Shown here piece after piece: positions 41,153-48,813 of a DNA stretch of 53,129 nt. This stretch comes from Alkalibacterium indicireducens. GTDB lineage: Bacteria > Bacillota > Bacilli > Lactobacillales > Carnobacteriaceae_A. The DNA is taken from contig NZ_BAAADA010000088.1 of assembly GCF_039522005.1 (NCBI RefSeq), forward strand, positions 1 through 53,129, in the 5' to 3' direction. Position 1 is the stretch's first letter. Every line of letters begins with the position of its first letter. Both the position numbers and the translations under genes were made by a program. The notes under the pieces were generated by a model. The model saw only the letters and a list, made by a program, of their open reading frames with translations, ran no database searches and was not told the origin of the DNA.

Positions 41153-41962
41153 TTAGCCGCTCTTCTCTTTGAAAAGGTCATGGATCGCCTCTTTGCTCCG
41201 GGGAAGTTCTTCAACCGGTGTTCTCATATTGTATTCCAGAACTAGATCAGGCTCTATATCAAGCATTTTTAAAGTCTGAAAGACACTCTCCCAGTCAATC
41301 GCTCCTTGCCCAATAGGCAGGTGATTGTCCACATTTCCCCTTGTATCATTAATATGAAGGGCCAGAAGCTTGCTGCTCAGCTCTTTCATGACCAATTCAA
41401 TAGGCCACCTAGTGATATGAGCGTGTCCGACGTCAAGAACGGCACCAACGACTTCTTCATTGAACGAGTAGATAAACGAAATAAAAGCTTCATGGTCAAA
41501 CAATTCTCTCTGTCTATCTCCACCATTTTCTATAGCCAGTTTGACCTTGCACTGCTTTGCGGTAGGTATCAGTGCCTTGACTCCTTTAGACGCATAATGC
41601 CGACTTTTTTCCTTATCAAATGTCGTCGGATGAACAACCCCAGGACTTATCACCACGTGGGAGGCCTGGACCCGTCCGGCAAAGCGAATCGTTTTTTTGT
41701 ACTGTTCCAGTGCTGAAGCCCTGACAGGTCCCCACTCACTCGCCATGTTCAAATCGTAGTGAGGGGCATGGACACTGTACTGGGCATTTATTTTTCTTAA
41801 TTGTTGAATAAGTCCTTCTTTGTGATTGTCTGTAATGTGAGACCAGTGAGTACCATCCATGAACAGCTCTACTTTATCTGCACCTAGTTCAATACATGAG
41901 TTTACGGCCTCCATAGGCTGTGCTTCCAGAAGGGGTAGTATCGAATATGAAATGGTCGGCAT
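41153..41962 (-). CDS. Sugar phosphate isomerase/epimerase-like TIM-barrel protein
   Basis: 269-aa AP-endonuclease-2/xylose-isomerase-like barrel. Metal-binding blocks are KLAIENGGD (Glu), GAVLDVGHAHI (Asp, His), LLALHINDTRG (His) and PDLVLEYNM (Glu). The substrate cannot be read from the sequence. AAAGGAGG precedes ATG 41962. It follows the M20 amidase gene by 18 bp, so the two are cotranscribed and may act in one catabolic pathway. Confidence 0.83.
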   Translation of the reverse strand: MPTISYSILPLLEAQPMEAVNSCIELGADKVELFMDGTHWSHITDNHKEGLIQQLRKINAQYSVHAPHYDLNMASEWGPVRASALEQYKKTIRFAGRVQASHVVISPGVVHPTTFDKEKSRHYASKGVKALIPTAKQCKVKLAIENGGDRQRELFDHEAFISFIYSFNEEVVGAVLDVGHAHITRWPIELVMKELSSKLLALHINDTRGNVDNHLPIGQGAIDWESVFQTLKMLDIEPDLVLEYNMRTPVEELPRSKEAIHDLFKEKSG

Positions 41963-41980
41963 ACGGTCATCCTCCTTTAA

Positions 41981-43300
41981 TCAGTTCTGGTAAGTTATCT
42001 GATGGGACTGACAACTTTCAATGTAGTCTTTAAGAATGTGCACGGCCTGAACGCAATCGCTCAGATCAGACCATTCTGCAGGATTGTGACTTATCCCATC
42101 TTTACTTCGGACGAAAATCATTGCGGAGGGAACATGCTGGCCCACGATCATTGCATCGTGACCGGCTCCACTAGGAAGATAGTAGGGTCTGATGCCTTTC
42201 CCCTGCATCGCTTTTTCCAATTTATCCTGTAGTTTTTTTTTTATAGGAACTGGCGGCACATTATGCACTGTCTCACATGTCAGAGTGATTGCCCAGGATT
42301 TACTGATATCTTCTGCCGTTTGAATAATAGCATCAATAAGCTGCTGGCGAGTGTCTTCATAAATATCCCTGATATCCACGTAAACTATGACTTCCCCTGG
42401 AATCACATTCGTTCCATTCGGCTTGACCTCAATATTTCCAACTGTCGCTACCGCAGAATCGTTTATTTTTTGAGGAAGATGACTGATATTGTGTATAAAA
42501 TGTCCAGCCGCAACCAGCGCATCCTGTCGATCAGTCATAGGCGTGTTCCCGGCATGGCCAGCTTGTCCTTTGAATGTCAATCTCAACCAGTAGGGGCCGG
42601 CAATTCCGGTTACAATTCCACACGGCAGCTGCTCTTTTTCAAGTCGCTTGCCCTGTTCGATATGCACTTCGACATAGGACTCGATATCACTGTGCGGACG
42701 TCCTGCTGATTTGAATCCTTCAACACTTAATCCTACGTCATTAATGACCTCTTCAAAGGTGCGGCCGTCAAAATCTTTTTTAGTCTGCATGGCTTCGATG
42801 TCCGTATCCCCCATCATTGCCTCGCTGCCTGTCAGCCCTCCGTTGAAGCGCGACCCTTCTTCATCAGTAAAAGCCACTATTTCCAAAGGTTTTTCAGGTG
42901 CATACCCTGTTTCTTTCCATGACTGAGCAACTTCCAGAGCTGAAAGCACACCTATTGTCCCGTCAAAATGTCCTCCGTTAGGGACTGTGTCAACATGGGA
43001 TCCGCTCATAATTACTGGTTTGTCAGGGTGTTTCCCGTCCAGTCTGCCGATGATATTGCCTGCCCCATCTTCTCTGACCTGCATTCCTGCTTCTTCCATC
43101 CATTTAACGATCCAGTTTTTTGCTTCTCGCTCTTCCTGTGAGAATCCCGAGCGTCGTGAGCCTTGGTCCTCAGTAAGTCCTATCTTTGACAGTATGCCCA
43201 GTCGGTGAGCGAGTCTCTCCCCAGATACTCCTTCAGCAGTCAGCTTACTGTCATAGTCTGAAAGTAATTGCTGTTCCAAATCAAATGTGTTTTTGGTCAT
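41981..43300 (-). CDS. M20-family amidase (N-carbamoyl-L-amino acid hydrolase / allantoate amidohydrolase type)
   Basis: 439 aa. Di-zinc peptidase-fold enzyme: SGSHVDTVPNGGHFDGTIGVLSALE (metal His and Asp near 80-95), FTDEEGSRFNGGLTGSEAM (catalytic Glu pair near 128), EVHIEQGKRLE (near 192) and GAGHDAMIVG (His near 383). It hydrolyses carbamoyl or ureido groups in family members; the exact substrate (N-carbamoyl amino acid, ureidoglycolate, allantoate) is open. No allantoin or hydantoin genes are adjacent. GGGGAG precedes ATG 43300. Confidence 0.87.
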   Translation of the reverse strand: MTKNTFDLEQQLLSDYDSKLTAEGVSGERLAHRLGILSKIGLTEDQGSRRSGFSQEEREAKNWIVKWMEEAGMQVREDGAGNIIGRLDGKHPDKPVIMSGSHVDTVPNGGHFDGTIGVLSALEVAQSWKETGYAPEKPLEIVAFTDEEGSRFNGGLTGSEAMMGDTDIEAMQTKKDFDGRTFEEVINDVGLSVEGFKSAGRPHSDIESYVEVHIEQGKRLEKEQLPCGIVTGIAGPYWLRLTFKGQAGHAGNTPMTDRQDALVAAGHFIHNISHLPQKINDSAVATVGNIEVKPNGTNVIPGEVIVYVDIRDIYEDTRQQLIDAIIQTAEDISKSWAITLTCETVHNVPPVPIKKKLQDKLEKAMQGKGIRPYYLPSGAGHDAMIVGQHVPSAMIFVRSKDGISHNPAEWSDLSDCVQAVHILKDYIESCQSHQITYQN

Positions 43301-43510
43301 ATGTTCATCTCCCCGGAATTATTGAGTTTATTATAGCATGACTAACCTCAAATACACATGACTCACGGTCAGAAACCCGATTGTATGGCCTCTATGCCTA
43401 ACGGACTGGCAGCACAAAGGAATGAAGCCTAAAAAAGACACACTATAGTATATGACATGCTAAACCTTTAAGATGGGAGGACCTAATAGTATATCTAGAT
43501 CCCCTCAGTT

Positions 43511-43800
43511 TACGGAACTATACTTATAGGGCGAATAGCGCCATCTTAGAGACAGTATTTATTCGGAACTGTAACTAGAGGCCGCTTAGCAGCACTTTGG
43601 ACGTATTGATTTTTCGGAACTGTAACTTGAGGCTGATTGGTGACACTTTGGAAACTATAATTTCCTGGAACTGTAATTAGAACCTTGCTAGTTATACCTT
43701 AGACTCTGCTGCAGTTCCGGAACTGCAACTGGCCGGCACGCTAGCGATACCTTTTCCTTTATCAAACAGTCGGAATTACATCTATAGCCCACCTGTGCTC
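43511..43800. repeat. Tandem array B, 51-53-bp period, about six degenerate units
   Basis: GGAACT recurs at 43514, 43565, 43616 and 43667 (exactly 51 bp apart), then 43719 and 43772 (GGAATT). The shared unit is roughly GGAACTGTAACTAGAGG with CACTTTGG about 30 bp into it. The array fills most of the 694-bp gap between the M20 amidase promoter region and luxS. No ORF is supported. 43301-43510 has no clear feature. Confidence 0.8.
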
Positions 43801-43902
43801 AAATAACTCTGAAAATCAGAAGAAGTTTCTCTATGTATTTATTAAATTCGTTATTTCACTAATATAGTACTGCCCACAACACCGCTCATTTAAATAAGGA
43901 AC

Positions 43903-43921
43903 CGATTCGTCGGACGAATCG
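43903..43921. repeat. Perfect 9-1-9 dyad near luxS
   Basis: CGATTCGTC-G-GACGAATCG, 24 bp beyond the luxS terminator. With a 1-nt centre it is more like a protein-binding palindrome than an RNA hairpin. Confidence 0.5.
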
Positions 43922-43944
43922 AACATCATTGCTCTAAAAAGAAG

Positions 43945-43988
43945 AAAAAACCGATCAGACGATAATAGTGTCGTCTGATCGGTTTTTT
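43945..43988 (-). terminator. Terminator of luxS and the cysteine operon
   Basis: AAAAAACCGATCAGACGA / TCGTCTGATCGGTTTTTT, a perfect stem with a T6 run on the minus strand. Confidence 0.92.
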
Positions 43989-43994
43989 CAGTAA

Positions 43995-44477
43995 TTACTG
44001 TACAGCGTCTTCTGCAAATACCACTGACCATTCATCACGTTTTGAAAGGAAGCGTTCAGCCACTTCTTTTGCTCCTTCAAGAGTATGATGCGCTGCCCAT
44101 CCGCACTGTACCTCGTTGCTAGCCGGTACTTCGTCAGCTTCCAGTACGTCTTTCATCGTCTTTTCAAGCACTTCGAAGATTTCATCGATGTTATCGTGGT
44201 TCAGAACAGTCAGATAAAACCCTGTCTGGCAGCCCATAGGACCGAAATCGACGATATAATCCGCATGATTACGAATATGCTCTGCAGTCAGATGTTCAAG
44301 GGAATGCACGGCCATCATGTCCATGTGTTCTTTATTCGGCTGTGAAAACCGGACATCATACTTGACGATCAGGTCACCGTTCGTTCCTGTTTTTCTGTCA
44401 GCCACTCGGACGTAAGGAGCCTGTACTTTTGTATGGTCAAGGTTAAAACTTTCGACGTTCATCTTTTTTTCAGCCAT
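43995..44477 (-). CDS. luxS: S-ribosylhomocysteine lyase (LuxS)
   Basis: Splits S-ribosylhomocysteine into homocysteine and DPD, the AI-2 precursor. 160 aa. Metal ligands His58 and His62 in HSLEHLTAEH, catalytic Cys83 in MGCQTGFYL and metal Cys125 in EVQCGWAAHH are visible. It overlaps the methyltransferase stop by 1 bp (TAATG) and is the last gene of the operon, feeding homocysteine to the MccA/MccB enzymes encoded upstream in the same transcript. AAAGGAG precedes ATG 44477. Confidence 0.97.
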   Translation of the reverse strand: MAEKKMNVESFNLDHTKVQAPYVRVADRKTGTNGDLIVKYDVRFSQPNKEHMDMMAVHSLEHLTAEHIRNHADYIVDFGPMGCQTGFYLTVLNHDNIDEIFEVLEKTMKDVLEADEVPASNEVQCGWAAHHTLEGAKEVAERFLSKRDEWSVVFAEDAVQ

Positions 44478-45163
44478 TAATGATTATCTCCTTTTAAAAT
44501 ATCCATATTTTTTACGTCTTGTACTTTCGTTCCTTCAAATACCCAGACAAAATCGTTCATTTGAGTAAAGGATATCTGGGAAAATCCTGCTTTACTCAAT
44601 GCAGTGTATACCGTATCCAGTAGAGGATAGTATTCTCTCCTCAAGTCTTCCGCAAGATCACTGTAGCCTCCGCTTTCAGCCTCTTCTATGACATTGTCAT
44701 AGACATCCTGAGTTACGAAGATCGTATCAGCAAAGACGAGCTTCCCGCCTTCAGCCAGCTGCTGGGCATAGAATCTTACTGCTTCGCTCTTTTCTTCATC
44801 ATCCAGATGATGGAAAACGTATGAGCTGACGATTGTATCCAGAGGTTTGTCCGGCAGTGGATAATCCTGCATGTCCCCATCGTGAATCGTAAAATCGTCC
44901 GGCAACTTTTCTTTAGCCAGTTTACGCATTTCTGGTGACGGCTCGACAGCAAACACTTCCTTGCCGGCATTCAACAGTTTTTCAGTCAGGTTCCCAGTTC
45001 CAATGCCGAACTCCAGAACATGATTGCCGCTTCTATTGACTATTTCCTCCAGTATTTCCTCATATCCGGCGAACACTTCCTTATATTCTTCATCATTGCC
45101 TTTGACTGATGCATCATAATTCTTGGCCCATCCGGTAAATACCTCTATAAATTCTCGACCCAT
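44477..45163 (-). CDS. yrrT: Class I SAM-dependent methyltransferase (YrrT-like)
   Basis: 228 aa. The SAM loop VLEFGIGTGNLTEKLL (motif I, near residues 44-59), AVEPSPEMRKLAKEKL and DTIVSSYVFHHLDDEEK are visible. Placed with luxS and methionine-to-cysteine genes it matches B. subtilis YrrT, a putative methyltransferase that may feed S-adenosylhomocysteine into the recycling pathway. AAAGGGG lies before ATG 45163. The acceptor is unknown. Confidence 0.85.
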   Translation of the reverse strand: MGREFIEVFTGWAKNYDASVKGNDEEYKEVFAGYEEILEEIVNRSGNHVLEFGIGTGNLTEKLLNAGKEVFAVEPSPEMRKLAKEKLPDDFTIHDGDMQDYPLPDKPLDTIVSSYVFHHLDDEEKSEAVRFYAQQLAEGGKLVFADTIFVTQDVYDNVIEEAESGGYSDLAEDLRREYYPLLDTVYTALSKAGFSQISFTQMNDFVWVFEGTKVQDVKNMDILKGDNH

Positions 45164-45175
45164 TAGTTCGCCCCT

Positions 45176-45727
45176 TTATATCGTGTGATTATCTGCAGTT
45201 TTTCTAAAGTTCTCTTCCTTGGTCTTTACTACTTTTGCAGGAATACCGACAGCCGTTACTCCCACAGGGATATCTTTTAAAACGACTGCACTGGCTCCTA
45301 TTTTAGCCTGTTTACCTATTGTGATATTACCTATTACCTGAACATGCGCGGAGAGAAGTACCCCGTCACCGATGGTCGGGTGGCGCTTGCCTGCCTGATC
45401 GCCCCGTCCACCTAGAGTAACAGCGTGAAACATCTTGACGTCATCTCCAATTTCTGCGGTTTCACCGATCACGATGCCCATACCATGGTCAATAAACAGC
45501 CGACGACCGATTACAGCTCCGGGATGAATTTCGATTCCGGTGATCCATCTAGCAAACATGGACAGCATACGAGCCGGTACCCTTACTCTTTTATTATATA
45601 AAAAATGGGAGATTCGATGAAAGAATATTGCCCAGACTCCAGGATAAGTCAGGACGATTTCAGCTGAGCTGCCTGCAGCCGGGTCATTCTTTTTATAAGT
45701 CTGCATCAGTTCTTTGAATGCGCTCAT
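45176..45727 (-). CDS. cysE: Serine O-acetyltransferase
   Basis: Makes O-acetylserine, the acceptor used by MccA or CysK. 183 aa. The N-terminal helical part (YPGVWAIFFHRISHFLY) precedes a left-handed beta-helix with hexapeptide repeats (IEIHPGAVIGRRLFIDHGMGIVIGETAEIGDDV, GAVTLGG-like AVTLGGRGDQAGKRHPTIGDGV). The catalytic His is in DHGMG. It is short compared with E. coli CysE, as usual in Firmicutes. It lies 22 bp after mccB. Confidence 0.93.
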   Translation of the reverse strand: MSAFKELMQTYKKNDPAAGSSAEIVLTYPGVWAIFFHRISHFLYNKRVRVPARMLSMFARWITGIEIHPGAVIGRRLFIDHGMGIVIGETAEIGDDVKMFHAVTLGGRGDQAGKRHPTIGDGVLLSAHVQVIGNITIGKQAKIGASAVVLKDIPVGVTAVGIPAKVVKTKEENFRKTADNHTI

Positions 45728-45749
45728 GTCTGCTCCTCTATCTGTTGGA

Positions 45750-46889
45750 TTATAGTTTATTGAATCCTGACTCCAGGTCTTCGATCAGATCTTCGACATC
45801 TTCGATTCCGACAGATAGACGAATCAGTTCATCCTTAATTCCAGCTTTCAGACGGTCTGCTGAAGGAATTGCTCCGTGTGTCATCAGTGCCGGAATTTCG
45901 ATCAGACTTTCTACTGCTCCTAGACTTTCGGCCAGTGTGATCAGGGATAGACTTTCGACGAACGTTTCAGCAGACAAGCCTTCCTTCAGTTCAAATGATA
46001 CCATGCCGCCAAAACCTGTCATCTGTTTTTTAGCCGTTTCATATCCTGGGTGTGATTCAAGTCCAGGATAGTATATCTTCTCTACTTTGTCATGATTATT
46101 CAAATAGTCGACGATTTTTTTAGCATTTGTTTCATGCGCTTCCATGCGGATACCAAGCGTCTTGATCCCACGCTGAATGATCCAGCTATCCTGAGGCCCA
46201 AGAATCCCACCAATAGCATTCTGAAGAAACCCTAGTTCTTCTCCCAGTTTTTCACTGTTAGTTGTTACAAGACCTGCAACGACGTCACTATGTCCACCAA
46301 GATACTTCGATGCACTGTGAAGAACAATATCAGCACCAAGTTCGAGCGGACGCTGATTGTAAGGCGTCGCAAAGGTATTGTCCACGATAGTGATTATATT
46401 GTGCGCTTTGGCAATATCAGCAACAGCCTTGATATCTGTTATTTTAAGCAGAGGGTTAGTCGGTGTTTCAAGGAAGATTGCTTTCGTTTCGTCCTTGATG
46501 GCTCCTTCGATTGTTGAACTGTCACTTGTATCGACAACAGTAAAGGTCAGTCCCAGACGCTTTAAAATTTTGTTGATCAGACGGTAAGTTCCGCCATAAA
46601 CGTCATCCCCGACGATGATATGGTCCCCTTGAGAAAACAGGGAAAAAATATTATGCGTTCCAGCAGAACCTGAAGCAAAGGCCAGCCCTCTGACTCCACC
46701 TTCCATATCTGCAATGAGCTTCTCCAGCGCCAGACGAGTCGGATTTCCTGTTCTGGAGTATTCAAATCCTTTGTGAACCCCTACTTTTTCCTGTTTGTAT
46801 GTTGTTGTCTGGTGAATCGGGACATTAACTGATCCTGTCGCCTCATCATGACTGATTCCACCGTGTATAAAAGTTGTTTTCATTCGCAT
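45750..46889 (-). CDS. mccB: Cystathionine gamma-lyase / gamma-synthase family (MccB-like)
   Basis: PLP enzyme of the Cys/Met metabolism family, 379 aa. The PLP lysine is Lys195 in LHSASKYLGGHSD, with YSRTGNPTR (near 45), SGSAGTHNIF and NTFATPYNQRPLELGAD. Next to the cystathionine synthase gene and luxS, the likely reaction is cystathionine to cysteine (reverse transsulfuration); gamma-synthase activity cannot be excluded from sequence. GAGGAG lies 10 nt before ATG 46889. It is 24 bp after mccA. Confidence 0.92.
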   Translation of the reverse strand: MRMKTTFIHGGISHDEATGSVNVPIHQTTTYKQEKVGVHKGFEYSRTGNPTRLALEKLIADMEGGVRGLAFASGSAGTHNIFSLFSQGDHIIVGDDVYGGTYRLINKILKRLGLTFTVVDTSDSSTIEGAIKDETKAIFLETPTNPLLKITDIKAVADIAKAHNIITIVDNTFATPYNQRPLELGADIVLHSASKYLGGHSDVVAGLVTTNSEKLGEELGFLQNAIGGILGPQDSWIIQRGIKTLGIRMEAHETNAKKIVDYLNNHDKVEKIYYPGLESHPGYETAKKQMTGFGGMVSFELKEGLSAETFVESLSLITLAESLGAVESLIEIPALMTHGAIPSADRLKAGIKDELIRLSVGIEDVEDLIEDLESGFNKL

Positions 46890-46913
46890 AACTGATCGTC
46901 TCCTCTTTTGAAT

Positions 46914-47828
46914 TTATTTGTATATATTTTTTGATAAATACCGTTCGCTTCCATCCGGGAAGACTGTCACAATCGTACTGCCTGCTGGTAACGTCTGTGC
47001 TTCTTTAAGTGCTGCCGCAAATGCTGCCCCGCTTGAACTTCCTATAAAGAGTCCATTTTTTCTGGCCAGTTCCTTTGTGTAATAGAATGCTTCTTCATCA
47101 GAAATGGTATAGATCTGATCGATCCATTCCTTCTTCATGAAAGGCGGGAACGACTCAACACCAATGCCTTCTGTCTCGTGGGGTCCTGGTTCGCCTCCAC
47201 CTAATATGGATCCTTCCGGTTCGACGACGACTGTTCGGACACTCTCTGACTGTTCCTTGAAGTACTGAGCAACCCCGCTGAACGTGCCTCCGCTTCCTGC
47301 CCCTGCGACAAAAGAATCAGGGTACTGACCATCTAAGTCCTTGACAATTTCAGGTCCCAAAGTTTCATAATAAGTCAACGGATTGACAGGATTTTCGAAC
47401 TGAAGCGGGAGATAACTGTTTTCGATCTTCTCGCCTAACGCCTTAGCTTTAGCCACTGCGCCTTTAATGCCTTCTTCCGTAGGTGTATGGACGATTTCTG
47501 CTCCCAAGACTCGCATCAGCTCCTGCTTTTCAATGCTGAACTTTTCAGGTACGACGAAAATCAGTTTCAATCCATATGACATCGCAGCCAGCCCCAGACC
47601 GATCCCTGTATTCCCGGCAGTCGGCTCTATGATCGTTGACTCTTTGTTGATTCTTCCTTCTTTAAATGCTGTGTCAATAAGTTTGACACCCAGACGGTCC
47701 TTGATGCTTCCTCCAGGATTGAACTGTTCAAGCTTCGCAAGTATTCGTGTGTTCTCTGGAAGGTCATAGCCTTTAATTTCCATCATAGGTGTCTGACCGA
47801 TCAGTTCATTTACTGTCTGTATAATCAT
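46914..47828 (-). CDS. mccA: Cysteine synthase / O-acetylserine-dependent cystathionine beta-synthase (MccA-like)
   Basis: PLP fold-type II enzyme, 304 aa. The Schiff-base lysine is Lys43 in NPGGSIKDRLG; TAGNTGIGLGLA binds substrate and GAGSGGTFSGVAQYF binds the PLP phosphate. The arrangement mccA-mccB-cysE-yrrT-luxS suggests condensation of homocysteine with O-acetylserine, as in B. subtilis MccA; it could also act as plain CysK. Its start codon is 19 nt past the U-run of a terminator, and AAAGGAGG lies just before ATG 47828, so expression depends on read-through of the leader described at 47846-48119. Confidence 0.92.
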   Translation of the reverse strand: MIIQTVNELIGQTPMMEIKGYDLPENTRILAKLEQFNPGGSIKDRLGVKLIDTAFKEGRINKESTIIEPTAGNTGIGLGLAAMSYGLKLIFVVPEKFSIEKQELMRVLGAEIVHTPTEEGIKGAVAKAKALGEKIENSYLPLQFENPVNPLTYYETLGPEIVKDLDGQYPDSFVAGAGSGGTFSGVAQYFKEQSESVRTVVVEPEGSILGGGEPGPHETEGIGVESFPPFMKKEWIDQIYTISDEEAFYYTKELARKNGLFIGSSSGAAFAAALKEAQTLPAGSTIVTVFPDGSERYLSKNIYK

Positions 47829-47845
47829 ATTATCCTCCTTTCGTC

Positions 47846-47875
47846 AAAAAAACGCACAAGGGGATCCCTCATGCG
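47846..47875 (-). terminator. Attenuator (intrinsic terminator) in the cysteine-operon leader
   Basis: Minus strand CGCATGAGGG-ATC-CCCTTGTGCG-type hairpin (arms 47866-47875 and 47853-47862, with a wobble) followed by T7 (47846-47852), ending 6 nt before the mccA ribosome-binding site. It lies inside the operon leader rather than after a gene, so it is a conditional terminator. Confidence 0.85.
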
Positions 47876-47983
47876 CTCACTCTAATTATTCTAACGGTTA
47901 GTGATTTCTTCCTGATCTGATAGTGACAGAATATATCAGGAGCTTATCGATTTAATCGCCTAGAACATTTTTGAGAGCATGAG
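47868..47983 (-). promoter_or_regulatory. Antiterminator pairing of the cysteine-operon leader
   Basis: CTCATGCTCTC (47973-47983, inside the leader ORF) can pair with GAGCGCATGAG (47868-47878, the 5' arm of the terminator) at 10 of 11 positions. GAGAAGCA (48019-48026, just before the Cys codons) can pair with TGCTCTC (47973-47979) with one bulge. The elements are mutually exclusive in the order 1:2, 2:3, 3:4, as in trp-type attenuators. Sequence complementarity is seen; function is inferred. Confidence 0.65.
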
Positions 47984-48044
47984 AAATAGACTGTACACAT
48001 GTACAGCAACACTCGTTTTGCTTCTCTAAAAATGTGATTGGCAC
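47952..48044 (-). CDS. Cysteine-rich leader peptide of the mccA operon (30 aa)
   Basis: Short ORF starting GTG 48044, with AGGGAG (48054-48059) 9 nt upstream. The peptide begins MPITFLEKQN and continues ECCCTCVQSIS: four Cys codons (TGT TGC TGT, then ACA, TGT) at 47997-48011. It ends at TAA 47952-47954. It lies between the operon promoter and a terminator in front of mccA. A ribosome stalled at the Cys codons would cover GAGAAGCA and leave the antiterminator arm free. Such Cys-clustered leader peptides are known elsewhere as attenuation sensors; I know of no report for this operon in Lactobacillales. The GTG start could instead be TTG 48050, in the same frame. Confidence 0.72.
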   Translation of the reverse strand: MPITFLEKQNECCCTCVQSISHALKNVLGD

Positions 48045-48090
48045 GATCAAACACTCCCTAATCTACTTACTAATAGTTTGTTCACTTCTG

Positions 48091-48119
48091 ATATTAGCAT
48101 TATCTAAATCTATTGTCAA
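48091..48119 (-). promoter_or_regulatory. Promoter of the cysteine/luxS operon
   Basis: Minus strand -35 TTGACA (48114-48119), 17 bp, -10 TAATAT (48091-48096) with an extended TGC. This near-consensus promoter predicts a start near 48084 and a leader of about 255 nt before mccA. Confidence 0.85.
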
Positions 48120-48163
48120 TGAATCCCAGTCTAAAATTAAAAGTCTATCTTTTTTGTATAAGC

Positions 48164-48189
48164 TCTAACTCTAGTATACTTGAGTTAGA
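48164..48189. promoter_or_regulatory. Inverted repeat around the promoter of the DUF456 gene
   Basis: TCTAACTC (48164-48171) and GAGTTAGA (48182-48189), perfect 8-bp arms around a 10-bp centre that contains the plus-strand TATACT box (48175-48180). The position over the -10 and start point is that of a repressor site. Regulator unknown. Confidence 0.5.
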
Positions 48190-48215
48190 TATCATTTAAG
48201 AAAGGAATAGATAAA

Positions 48216-48698
48216 ATGGATACTATTTTATGGATCGTGATCATCGGTCTGTTCATATTGAGTTTTGTGGGTCTTATTTCTCCCGTCGTCCCCTCAGTAC
48301 TAGCTGTCTGGGGTGGCTTTCTCATTTATCATTTTTTCATCAATTCAGCAGTCCTGACCTGGGTCTTCTGGGTATCAATGGGCGTACTTACCGTCTTCCT
48401 CCTGCTTGCCGACCTGCTTGCCGGATCAATCGCTGTCAACAAATTCGGCGGAAGTAAAATCGGGGAAACAACGGCGACGATTGCCATCATCGCTGGAACA
48501 TTCATCTTTCCCCCATTCGGAATTCTGATTTTTCCGTTTATTGCCGTTCTGATCGTAGAATTCTGGATACAGGATACCTTCGCGCACGCTTTAAGAGCAG
48601 CTGTCGGAACGCTCATCGGGTTTCTCAGCGGACGAATTGCAGAAGGGATCATTCAATTGATCATGATTACCTGGTTCTTTCTCTCCATATGGCTCTAA
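48216..48698 (+). CDS. DUF456-family membrane protein
   Basis: 160 aa with about four hydrophobic segments. The pattern ISPVVPSVLAVWGGFLIYHF followed by a Gly/Ala-rich KFGGSKIGETTATIAIIAGTFIFPPFGILIFPFIAVLIVEF matches the DUF456 family (YqgC-like), of unknown function; the repeated Pro-Gly-containing helices suggest a channel- or carrier-like fold. AAAGGAA precedes ATG 48216. It is divergent from the cysteine operon and has a palindrome over its -10. Confidence 0.82.
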   Translation: MDTILWIVIIGLFILSFVGLISPVVPSVLAVWGGFLIYHFFINSAVLTWVFWVSMGVLTVFLLLADLLAGSIAVNKFGGSKIGETTATIAIIAGTFIFPPFGILIFPFIAVLIVEFWIQDTFAHALRAAVGTLIGFLSGRIAEGIIQLIMITWFFLSIWL

Positions 48699-48813
48699 CT
48701 CGTCTGAGATGGGTTATGTTCTTCCAATTGCCTGAGTATCTTTCTAAAGAGATAACAAGTCCCTTCCTGCTCACATCAATCGATGGCAGAAAGGAGACTT
48801 TACAGATCTCTAT

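Noticed and set aside
47946..48000. Alternative leader ORF on the minus strand starting ATG 48000 with three Cys codons
   Set aside because: No ribosome-binding site lies before that ATG, whereas the overlapping GTG ORF has AGGGAG at 9 nt and a denser Cys run.
47828..48084. T-box or SAM riboswitch in front of mccA
   Set aside because: The leader has no AGGGTGGAACCGCG-type T-box sequence and no SAM-I core. The Cys-codon ORF and its pairing with the terminator explain it better.
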